A stretch of 12,005 bases of DNA from an uncultured Clostridia bacterium (lineage in GTDB: Bacteria; Bacillota; Clostridia; Oscillospirales; Ruminococcaceae). The notes under the pieces were generated by a model. That model made no database searches and had not been told where the DNA came from. It saw only the letters and a list, made by a program, of their open reading frames with translations. Positions 6,165 through 12,005 of the stretch are shown one piece after another. The translations under genes were made by a program, and so were the position numbers. Position 1 is the stretch's first letter. Every line of letters begins with the position of its first letter. The DNA is taken from contig CAMNBY010000215.1 of assembly GCA_946533615.1 (NCBI GenBank), positions 1-12,005 on the forward strand. Direction: 5' to 3'.

Positions 6165-7151
6165 ATGAAAAAATACCGCTGGGGAATTATCGGCACGGGC
6201 AGGATAGCACACACCTTTGCCGAAGCGCTGAAGGGCTGTGAGGACGCTGAGCTTCTGGCCGTCGCATCAAGATCGAAGCCGAAGGCCGAGGCCTTTGCAC
6301 GCGAGTTCGGCTTTGAACGCGCCTACGGCAGCTACAGCGAGCTTGCCTGCGACACAGACATCGACGCGGTCTATATCGCAACGCCCATGAGCAGCCACTA
6401 CGGCGATGTGCTGCTCTGTCTTGAAAACGGGCGGAACGTTCTCTGCGAGAAGAGCGCCGCCCTGAACACAGCCCAGCTGGACGAGATGCTCGCGCTGGCG
6501 AAGAGCAAGGGCCTGTTCTTTATGGAGGCCATGTGGATGAAGTGCCGCCCGACCTATCTTAAAGCCCTCGAATGGGTGAGGGACGGCAGGATCGGTCAGG
6601 TGCGCTACATCAAGGCCGATTTCTGCAACCTTGTGCAGTACGATGCGGCCGACAGGCTCTTTGACCCTGCCTGCGGCGGCGGAGCCCTGCTCGATCTTGC
6701 GGTCTATCCCCTGACTCTTGCCCGCGACTTCATAGGCGACCCCAAGGAGATAATAAGCGCCGCCCACATAGGACGTGACGGCGTTGACCTGAGCAACAGC
6801 ATAATGCTTAAAACAGACAGTGCCTTCGCTGCGGTAAACTCGGGCTTCGAGATACCGAACAGGAACAGAGCCGTTATCGTCGGCGATGAGGGCTCGGTGC
6901 TTTTCGGTGAGTGGTTCTTCTGCTCCTGCGAGGTAAGCCTGCTCGACCGCGACGGCTGCGAGGTCGAGAGAAGCGAGATACCCAACGAGATCAACGGCTA
7001 TGAATACGAGATACGCGAGGTACACTCCTGTCTCGGCGCAGGCCTTGACGAGAGCAGACTGGTGCCGCACTCGTCTACACGCTCGGTGATGCAGATAATG
7101 GACAAATGCCGCCGCGACTGGGGAATGACCTACGAGGGCGAGGAGCTTTGA
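6165..7151 (+). CDS. Gfo/Idh/MocA-family NAD(P)-dependent oxidoreductase
   Basis: This 328-residue cytoplasmic enzyme has an N-terminal Rossmann domain. WGIIGTGRIAHTF (6-18) holds the GxGxxA dinucleotide loop, and YIATPMSSHYGDV lies at 70-82. The C-terminal alpha/beta domain carries GGGALLDLAVYPL at 171-183, which resembles the dihydrodiol-dehydrogenase-like branch, as does MEAMWMK at 120-126. The canonical EKP motif reads E95-K96-S97. Such enzymes oxidise or reduce hydroxyls of sugars, inositols or related compounds; the substrate is not predictable. Start is backed by AAGGAGG at 6 nt. It lies 12 nt after the PF06541 gene and is the last gene of the operon. A weak hairpin and a new promoter follow. 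Confidence 0.92.
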   Translation: MKKYRWGIIGTGRIAHTFAEALKGCEDAELLAVASRSKPKAEAFAREFGFERAYGSYSELACDTDIDAVYIATPMSSHYGDVLLCLENGRNVLCEKSAALNTAQLDEMLALAKSKGLFFMEAMWMKCRPTYLKALEWVRDGRIGQVRYIKADFCNLVQYDAADRLFDPACGGGALLDLAVYPLTLARDFIGDPKEIISAAHIGRDGVDLSNSIMLKTDSAFAAVNSGFEIPNRNRAVIVGDEGSVLFGEWFFCSCEVSLLDRDGCEVERSEIPNEINGYEYEIREVHSCLGAGLDESRLVPHSSTRSVMQIMDKCRRDWGMTYEGEEL

Positions 7152-7167
7152 ATGGCTGATATTACCA

Positions 7168-7186
7168 CCCGCACAGCCGCTGCGGG
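7168..7186 (+). terminator. Weak hairpin after the oxidoreductase gene
   Basis: CCCGCA and TGCGGG form a 6-bp stem around a 7-nt loop, 17 nt after the stop codon. No T-run follows; the next bases lead straight into the -35 box of the next promoter. It may terminate weakly, so some read-through into the dehydratase gene is likely. Confidence 0.35.
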
Positions 7187-7189
7187 ATA

Positions 7190-7218
7190 TTGACAAAAGC
7201 CGACATGAATGATATAAT
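7190..7218 (+). promoter_or_regulatory. Sigma-A promoter of the CapD-type dehydratase gene
   Basis: TTGACA (7190-7195) and TATAAT (7213-7218) are both perfect consensus with a 17-bp spacer. The leader to the ATG at 7289 is about 64 nt and AT-rich. No riboswitch-like fold is apparent in it. Confidence 0.9.
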
Positions 7219-7288
7219 ATACTAAAGTATTAAAGCATATCTGAACAGGAAAATATATGAGGGAAATCTGAAATCAAAGGGGATATTT

Positions 7289-9295
7289 ATGGAAAACAAG
7301 CACGAGGGTGCAAAAAAGCGCTCGGGGCTGTTTGGCTGGGAGCACTGGCAGATCATGGCCGTGTTCCTCATATTCTATGATGTTATAATGGTCAACGGCT
7401 CCTACATACTTGCGCTGTGGCTGAGGTTTGACTGCAAATTCAACTCTATTCCGCGTGACTACATCGACACCTGGCTGAAATTCGCGGGCTGGTATTCGCT
7501 GATCTGTGTGGCTGTGTTCTGGGTGCTCAGGCTCTATATGAGCATCTGGCGGTTCGCCAGCTTTTCGGAGCTGATGCGCATCGGACTTTCAAGCGTAGTC
7601 ACGGGCACCTTGCATATAGTATGTATGGAGATCTTCTTCAGGCACATGCCTGTGTTCTATTACATTATCGGCATGATGTTCCAGTTCATCTTCGTCTGCG
7701 GAGCGCGGTTCGGCTACAGGTTCATACTGCTGATTAAAAAGAACATGAAGCCTGCCGATGCCACCTATTCGGGCGCAAGAGTAATGCTGATAGGCGCAGG
7801 CGCTGCGGGACAGATGATACTCCGCGACACAAACAACGCCGCCAGCCTGCGCGACAAGGTGGTCTGCATAATCGACGACAACCCCAACAAGTGGAACCGC
7901 TTTATCGAGGGCGTTCCCGTTGTGGGCGGCAGGGAGTCGATAATGGAGGCCGTCAGCAAGTACAAGGTAAGCAAGATATTCTTTGCCATTCCCAGCGCGA
8001 CCGCCGAGGAGAGGCGCGATATTCTCAGCATCTGCAAGGAGACCGACTGCGAGCTGAGGCAGCTCCCGGGCATCTATCAGCTTGTGAACAACGAGGTAAC
8101 AGTCAGCAAGATGCGAAGCGTCTCGGTAGAAGATCTGCTCGGGCGCGACCCGATACGCCCCGATATGCAGGAGGTGTTCAGCTTTATCTCCGGCAAGACG
8201 GTAATGGTCACGGGCGGAGGCGGCTCGATAGGCTCGGAGCTCTGCCGCCAGATCGCAGGCCACTCGCCGAAAAGGCTGATAATCTTTGACATCTACGAGA
8301 ACAACGCCTATGCGATACAGCTCGAGCTGAGAGAAAAATACCCCAATCTTGATCTGATAACGCTTATCGGTTCGGTGCGTGACAGCCGCAAGATGTTCGA
8401 CGTCTTTGCCGAGTACAAGCCCGAGATAGTCTATCACGCGGCGGCTCACAAGCACGTCCCCCTGATGGAGGACAGCCCCTGCGAGGCCATAAAGAACAAT
8501 GCGATAGGTACATACAAGACAGCATACGCCGCAATGGTACACGGCTGCGAGCGTTTTGTGCTGATAAGCACCGACAAGGCCGTGAACCCCACCAACATCA
8601 TGGGCGCTTCAAAGCGGCTCTGCGAAATGATAATCCAGAGCTTTGACCGCAAGATCAAGGACGGAAAAGCCGCCGAGATACCGCAGCTCTTCACTCACGA
8701 GGGGCTTGAGAACGCCGACAAGGACGGCAGCGGCGACGTCTTCAAGAACGTAAAGACAGAGTTCGTGGCGGTAAGGTTCGGCAACGTGCTTGGCAGCAAC
8801 GGCTCCGTTATCCCGATATTCAAAAAGCAGATCGAGAACGGCGGCCCCGTAACAGTCACACACCCTGACATTATCCGCTACTTCATGACCATACCCGAGG
8901 CCGTGAGCCTTGTAATGCTGGCAGGCACCTACGCCAAGGGCGGCGAGATATTCGTCCTTGATATGGGAAGCCCCGTCAAGATCGCAGATCTTGCAAAGAA
9001 CCTTATACGCCTCTCGGGCTACAAGCCCGATGTGGACATCAAGATACAGTACACAGGTCTGCGCCCGGGCGAGAAGCTCTACGAGGAGAAGCTTATGGCC
9101 GAGGAGGGTCTGAAAAAGACCGACAACGACCTTATCCACATCGGCTGCCCTATCCCCTTCGATACAGAGGACTTCTTGCAGAATCTTGAGAGCCTGATGA
9201 TGGCGGCCTACAACAACAGGCACGACATATCTGACATGGTTCAGGAAATGGTCAGCACCTATCACCCCGTCAGCAACAAACAGACATTCGCTTAA
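7289..9295 (+). CDS. Membrane-anchored nucleotide-sugar 4,6-dehydratase (CapD/PglF type)
   Basis: This 668-residue polysaccharide biosynthesis protein has four N-terminal helices, near residues 20-46, 64-86, 97-117 and 122-150. A CoA-binding-like Rossmann domain follows (VMLIGAGAAGQM, glycines from residue 169). The C-terminal extended SDR domain binds NAD(P) at VTGGGGSIGSE (307-317). The catalytic region reads STDKAVNPTNIMGASKR (427-443), with Met438 where classical SDRs have Tyr and with Lys442, as is normal for the PglF/CapD group. The expected reaction is C4 oxidation and C5,6 dehydration of a UDP-GlcNAc-type sugar, the first step to bacillosamine- or fucosamine-like sugars. The enzyme sits on the inner face of the membrane. 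RBS AAAGGGG precedes the start. It has its own promoter and a strong terminator. Downstream aminotransferase or glycosyltransferase genes are not in this window. Confidence 0.94.
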   Translation: MENKHEGAKKRSGLFGWEHWQIMAVFLIFYDVIMVNGSYILALWLRFDCKFNSIPRDYIDTWLKFAGWYSLICVAVFWVLRLYMSIWRFASFSELMRIGLSSVVTGTLHIVCMEIFFRHMPVFYYIIGMMFQFIFVCGARFGYRFILLIKKNMKPADATYSGARVMLIGAGAAGQMILRDTNNAASLRDKVVCIIDDNPNKWNRFIEGVPVVGGRESIMEAVSKYKVSKIFFAIPSATAEERRDILSICKETDCELRQLPGIYQLVNNEVTVSKMRSVSVEDLLGRDPIRPDMQEVFSFISGKTVMVTGGGGSIGSELCRQIAGHSPKRLIIFDIYENNAYAIQLELREKYPNLDLITLIGSVRDSRKMFDVFAEYKPEIVYHAAAHKHVPLMEDSPCEAIKNNAIGTYKTAYAAMVHGCERFVLISTDKAVNPTNIMGASKRLCEMIIQSFDRKIKDGKAAEIPQLFTHEGLENADKDGSGDVFKNVKTEFVAVRFGNVLGSNGSVIPIFKKQIENGGPVTVTHPDIIRYFMTIPEAVSLVMLAGTYAKGGEIFVLDMGSPVKIADLAKNLIRLSGYKPDVDIKIQYTGLRPGEKLYEEKLMAEEGLKKTDNDLIHIGCPIPFDTEDFLQNLESLMMAAYNNRHDISDMVQEMVSTYHPVSNKQTFA

Positions 9296-9300
9296 TCAAA

Positions 9301-9340
9301 AATGCTTCTTCCGATCCGGGAAGAAGCATTCTTTTTTTCT
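9301..9340 (+). terminator. Rho-independent terminator, probably bidirectional
   Basis: A perfect 12-bp stem (AATGCTTCTTCC/GGAAGAAGCATT) with a 6-nt loop is followed by CTTTTTTTC, 5 nt after the dehydratase stop. On the minus strand the same stem is followed by TTTTT after a short offset. It could therefore also end the convergent lipoprotein gene, whose stop is at 9375. Confidence 0.93.
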
Positions 9341-9374
9341 TTTCGTTTTTCGTTTTTAGATTTGTCTGCCGTCA

Positions 9375-10943
9375 TCAAAGCTGTCTGCCGCGGCCGCCCA
9401 TGCCGCCGCGGCCACAGAAGTCCTGACCGCCGTCGGGGCGTTCAGGTAACTGGCCGTCCTGTCCGCCGAAGTCCTGGCCGCCGCCCATTCCGCCTCGGCC
9501 GCCCATTCCGCCGCCCATCATCATTGGCTGAGGAATGGAATCTACCTGAGTGCCGTTTATGATTATCGTGCCGCCCGTGAAGGTCGCTGTGCCGTCATAG
9601 TCAAAGGACTCCGCGGTGCCCTGTGTGGGACAGGTGATGTTGATAGTGCCGCCGCTCACGGTGACGCTGCCGTTGACGTCGATAGCGTCGGTGTCGCCCA
9701 TGCCCATGGTGATGTTCAGAGTGCCGCCGTTCATCTCGAAGGAAGGAGCTGTGAAGGCGGTGCTCTTCTTAGAGGCGTTCACGCCGTCGTCGGAGGCCGA
9801 GATGGTGATGCTGCCGTCGTTGATGATAACGCAGGTGCCCTCTATGCCCTCTGCCGAGGAGATGTTGAACGTACCGCCGTCGATGCAGGTGTAGGTCGTG
9901 CCCTGAATGCCGTCGCTCTTTGAGGTTATGTTGAACGTGCCGTCGGAAATATATATCCAGCCGAGGGTGTAGTCGTCGTCGTTCTCACAGTGAAAGCCGT
10001 CCTTGCCTGCATTTATTGTAAAGCTTCCGCCGCAGACCGCGATGGAGTCGTTGGCCTCGATGGCGTCGGCTGTTGCGGTGATGTCGTATGTGCCGCCCGT
10101 GATCTTGAGGTCATCGTGTCCCGAGATACCGTTGTCGGTCGAGGATATTTTCAAAGTGCCGCTGCCGTTGAGCACAAGGTCGTCCTTTGAGAAGATCACG
10201 GCGTCGGTGTTGGTGTCGCCGTCGGCGGTGAACGCGCCTGTGACAGAGAGGGTGTTCTCGGTGCCTGCTGCGGTGGTCACAAAGCACTTGTCGGCCGAAA
10301 CAACGTATATCGCGGGGCTGTCGGTATTGGTGATGGTCACGCCGTCAAGCACGAGCTGCACCTTGTCGTTGTCGCCTTCTGTCTCGACGCGGACAGTGCA
10401 GTTCTCGGCGCTGCCGCTGATGACGTAGACGCCTGCCTCGGTGATGCTGATGGTCTTGCCGTCAGCCACTGTGAGCTTCTGCGCGTCGGAGAGATCGGCC
10501 TCCTGCTTCAAGTCGCGGTTCGAGAACAGGTCCGCGGTGTCGATCTGCTCGGCTGTGCCTGTCGAGCCTGTTGGAGTGATCCTGCCGCCGTCTGTGGCGG
10601 GAGTTGTCTCGGCTTCCTGAGCGCCGCCATTGTTGCCCTTCTTCTGCTGAGAGGGCTGCGCCTCGGTTTCGGCTGCGCTGTCGGTGTCTTTCTGCTTGTC
10701 GGCGCTGCCGCTATCGTCTGTCTTGCTGTCGTCGGACTTCTCGCTGTCGGCTTCGGCCTTGCTGTCCTCGGGGGCTTCGCTTTCCGCCTGTCCGGACTCC
10801 GATGCGGCCTCGGACGACTGTGCGGCAGAGACTACGGCCTCGGCCTCAGCCTGTGAAGAGGCGCTGCTGCCGCAGCCCGACATTATCATTGAAAGCGCGA
10901 TGACCGCCGCTATAAAGCTAACTTTGTTTCTCTTTGTATTCAT
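9375..10943 (-). CDS. Cell-surface lipoprotein with Cthe_2159-like carbohydrate-binding beta-helix
   Basis: The 522-residue product starts with a lipoprotein signal peptide: basic MNTKRNK, a hydrophobic stretch, then MSGC with the lipidated Cys at 24. Residues 25-130 are a low-complexity linker rich in Ser, Ala, Glu, Asp and Lys, probably crossing the cell wall. From about 136 to 470 there are repeated beta-helix turns. Each turn carries an acidic-Gly/Ala-hydrophobic motif: DNGISG at 270, ADAIEA at 292, KDGFHC at 314, SDGIQG at 343, AEGIEG at 364, DDGVNA at 385 and TDAIDV at 418. Turn spacing of 21-33 residues matches the Cthe_2159 family, described as polysaccharide- and calcium-binding. The last 50 residues are Gly/Met/Arg/Gln-rich with one Cys. 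ATG 10943 has AAAGGAG upstream. Divergent from an ECF sigma gene. Binding substrate is not determined. Confidence 0.88.
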   Translation of the reverse strand: MNTKRNKVSFIAAVIALSMIMSGCGSSASSQAEAEAVVSAAQSSEAASESGQAESEAPEDSKAEADSEKSDDSKTDDSGSADKQKDTDSAAETEAQPSQQKKGNNGGAQEAETTPATDGGRITPTGSTGTAEQIDTADLFSNRDLKQEADLSDAQKLTVADGKTISITEAGVYVISGSAENCTVRVETEGDNDKVQLVLDGVTITNTDSPAIYVVSADKCFVTTAAGTENTLSVTGAFTADGDTNTDAVIFSKDDLVLNGSGTLKISSTDNGISGHDDLKITGGTYDITATADAIEANDSIAVCGGSFTINAGKDGFHCENDDDYTLGWIYISDGTFNITSKSDGIQGTTYTCIDGGTFNISSAEGIEGTCVIINDGSITISASDDGVNASKKSTAFTAPSFEMNGGTLNITMGMGDTDAIDVNGSVTVSGGTINITCPTQGTAESFDYDGTATFTGGTIIINGTQVDSIPQPMMMGGGMGGRGGMGGGQDFGGQDGQLPERPDGGQDFCGRGGMGGRGRQL

Positions 10944-10987
10944 GATCTTTTCTCCTTTCGGTCAGGTGTTGTCCTTGCTATGCTTAA

Positions 10988-11043
10988 AGTATACCCCCCG
11001 AACCTAAAGGTTAGCTTAATGAAATGTGAAAATCATGTGAAAA
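10988..11043 (-). promoter_or_regulatory. Probable activated promoter of the lipoprotein gene with response-regulator-like repeats
   Basis: On the minus strand the -10 candidate TATACT lies at 10988-10993, and the -35 position (AGCTAA, 11011-11016) is poor. Two identical 9-mers, TTTTCACAT, sit upstream at 11024-11032 and 11035-11043, exactly 11 bp apart. One helical turn of spacing is characteristic of OmpR/PhoB-family sites. A weak -35 box next to such repeats fits an activator-dependent promoter. A 12-bp palindrome (AACCTAAAGGTT, 11001-11012) lies in the spacer. All functional claims are inference. Confidence 0.5.
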
Positions 11044-11060
11044 CTTGCGCTTTCGTGAAA

Positions 11061-11077
11061 TTTACACTTTGTTAACA
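11061..11077 (+). promoter_or_regulatory. Pho-box-like direct repeat upstream of the sigma gene
   Basis: TTTACA (11061-11066) and TTAACA (11072-11077) are 11 bp apart with a 5-nt spacer. This matches the known PhoP-box form of Bacillus (TT-A/C/T-ACA repeats). It sits about 80 nt upstream of the sigma factor start. The region is AT-rich, so chance occurrence is possible. Confidence 0.35.
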
Positions 11078-11084
11078 ATAATCC

Positions 11085-11113
11085 TTGTGGAAAGGCCGCA
11101 GCTATGGTGTATA
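11085..11113 (+). promoter_or_regulatory. Tentative promoter of the ECF sigma operon
   Basis: TTGTGG (11085-11090) lies 17 bp before TGTATA (11108-11113), inside a TA-rich run where several -10 registers are possible. The boxes are far from consensus, so the true promoter may be activated or recognised by another sigma factor. Confidence 0.3.
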
Positions 11114-11155
11114 TATAAACAGAGGTACCTTTTAAGAAGAACGGTGGCGATAAGA

Positions 11156-11698
11156 ATGAACGATGCTGAGATACTTGAGCTGCTGGAGAGTGACGGCGAC
11201 AGCGCTGTGGCTCTGTTAAGAGAGCGCTACGAGGGGCTTGTGCGGCTTGTGGTCGGAAAGCTGATCTCTGACGGCGGCGACGCCGAAGAGGCGGTAAGCG
11301 ACACATTCATCAAGCTGTGGAAGACAAGACGGAACATCGACCTCTCCCGCAGCAGCCTCAAGACCTTTATCTGCATAGTGGCCAAGAGCTGCGCCCTGAA
11401 CAAGCTGCGCGGACAGATAAGCTGCGAGCCGCTGCCCGACGAGGAAAACGATCTCGGCTTTGAGATCGACTACACGGCGGAGGCCGCAAAGAGCATCAAC
11501 CGCCGCGTGGTCGCCGAGTGCATCAGCGCCATGCCCGAGCCCGACAGGGACGTTTTCATTCTGCGCTACTATTACGACCTGCCTGTAAAGGCTGTGGCGG
11601 AAAAGCTGGGGCTGACCCCGAGACAGTCCGAGTACATTCTCAGCAAGGACCGCGACAGGCTGCGTCAGGCGCTGATAGAAGGAGGTATCGTGCTATGA
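11156..11698 (+). CDS. ECF-type RNA polymerase sigma factor
   Basis: This 180-residue protein has the sigma-70 region 2 core (DAEEAVSDTFIKLWKTRRNID, roughly residues 41-61) and a sigma-70 region 4 helix-turn-helix. Region 4 reads DVFILRYYYDLPVKAVAEKLGLTPRQSEYILSKDRDRLRQAL, near residues 132-173. It has no regions 1 or 3, as expected for an ECF factor. It directs RNA polymerase to a small regulon, usually envelope stress or signal responses. ATG 11156 begins a normal ECF N-terminus, but its ribosome site (GGTGG) is weak; an in-frame GTG at 11144 is possible. The stop overlaps the next gene by 4 nt (ATGA). The product of that gene looks like a membrane anti-sigma factor. The divergent lipoprotein is a candidate target. 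Confidence 0.92.
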   Translation: MNDAEILELLESDGDSAVALLRERYEGLVRLVVGKLISDGGDAEEAVSDTFIKLWKTRRNIDLSRSSLKTFICIVAKSCALNKLRGQISCEPLPDEENDLGFEIDYTAEAAKSINRRVVAECISAMPEPDRDVFILRYYYDLPVKAVAEKLGLTPRQSEYILSKDRDRLRQALIEGGIVL

Positions 11699-12005
11699 GA
11701 AAGATAGATGCTTTGGTGCAGGACATACCGCTGGACGAGCTGCTCGGGCTTTCGGGAGAGCAGAGAGCAGATGTGGTGCGGCCTGTCATTCCCGACGAGC
11801 CCGCAGAACGCAAAGCACGGGATATTATAAAAACACTGCCGCGTAAGGAAGACAGCCCCAAAGAAGAACCCGAGGAAAGAGCCGAGATAGCTTCTTCGGG
11901 AAAGGGCAAAGGCTGGGCGGCAGCCATAGCTGCTGCGGCGGCGATCGCTGTCGGGATAGGCTGGCTGATCGCGGCCAACCGCAGCAAGGAGCAGGCGGTG
12001 ACTTC
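11695..12005 (+). CDS. Single-pass membrane protein, probable anti-sigma factor, 3'-partial
   Basis: 103 codons are visible before the window ends. The start at ATG 11695 has AAGGAGG 9 nt upstream, inside the sigma gene, and overlaps its stop. Residues 1-72 are charged and likely cytoplasmic, beginning MRKIDALVQDIPLDELL and continuing through a Lys/Glu/Pro-rich stretch. A transmembrane helix follows at about 74-94 (WAAAIAAAAAIAVGIGWLIA). The rest would lie outside the cell. No zinc-binding HxxxCxxC motif is visible. Anti-sigma function is inferred from translational coupling to the ECF sigma gene and from the topology; the protein is not otherwise recognised. Confidence 0.72.
   Translation, partial: MRKIDALVQDIPLDELLGLSGEQRADVVRPVIPDEPAERKARDIIKTLPRKEDSPKEEPEERAEIASSGKGKGWAAAIAAAAAIAVGIGWLIAANRSKEQAVT

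Noticed and set aside
5229..9265. Long open frames on the minus strand opposite the rpiB, PF06541, oxidoreductase and dehydratase genes
   Set aside because: They are antisense shadows caused by the GC-rich third positions of real genes; they lack ribosome sites and recognisable domains.
9616..10903. Plus-strand open frames opposite the lipoprotein gene
   Set aside because: Composition mirrors the repetitive beta-helix and Ser/Glu linker codons; no domain or start signal supports them.
11019..11075. 18-codon ORF on the plus strand upstream of the sigma gene
   Set aside because: Its sequence is made largely of the direct repeats, the ribosome site is poor, and the peptide has no recognisable feature.

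Overview
The window reads as ordinary chromosomal DNA from a Gram-positive gut-type Clostridia, most likely Oscillospiraceae/Ruminococcus-like. This rests on strong AGGAGG-type Shine-Dalgarno sites, sigma-A promoters with 17-bp spacers, GC-rich coding DNA next to AT-rich control regions, and the gene families present (YtrA-type GntR with ABC exporter, GtrA, PF06541 membrane protein, CapD-type dehydratase, Cthe_2159-like lipoprotein). The genus is an inference from style, not a database match.

Left part (1-3956, all minus strand). A promoter at 3928-3956 drives a compact operon. It starts with an unannotated 31-residue glycine-zipper membrane peptide (3757-3852). A YtrA-subfamily GntR repressor, an ABC ATPase and two different six-helix membrane proteins follow, together looking like a self-regulated ABC exporter or sensor. 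A 9+9 bp inverted repeat covers the -10 box and start point and is the obvious candidate operator. No terminator is visible after the last gene. A tRNA-Ala(GGC) with its own consensus promoter comes next, then a strong hairpin, then a sugar nucleotidyltransferase that runs off the left edge.

Middle (about 3985-4372). This is a gene-free stretch of hairpins, a 10-bp palindrome and ATCAA-type repeats that looks like a composite of decayed intergenic repeat elements.

Right-middle (4397-9340, plus strand). A promoter just outside the repeats starts a four-gene operon: GtrA-family flippase-like protein, RpiB-family sugar-phosphate isomerase, PF06541 membrane protein (4-nt overlap with rpiB), and a Gfo/Idh/MocA oxidoreductase. 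A second promoter drives a membrane-anchored CapD/PglF-type nucleotide-sugar 4,6-dehydratase, ending in a strong, probably bidirectional terminator. The theme is sugar and nucleotide-sugar metabolism for cell-surface glycans.

Right end (9375-12005). A large lipoprotein with an acidic linker and a predicted beta-helix of the Cthe_2159 carbohydrate-binding type is transcribed leftward. It is divergent from an ECF-type sigma factor that overlaps, by 4 nt, a single-pass membrane protein likely to be its anti-sigma factor (cut by the window edge). The 212-bp divergent region holds two pairs of 11-bp-spaced direct repeats typical of OmpR/PhoP-family response regulator sites.

No CRISPR array, insertion sequence, phage gene or clearly novel multi-gene system is visible. 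The most unusual items are the small membrane peptide heading the ABC operon, the control region of the lipoprotein/sigma pair, and the repeat-rich intergenic block.
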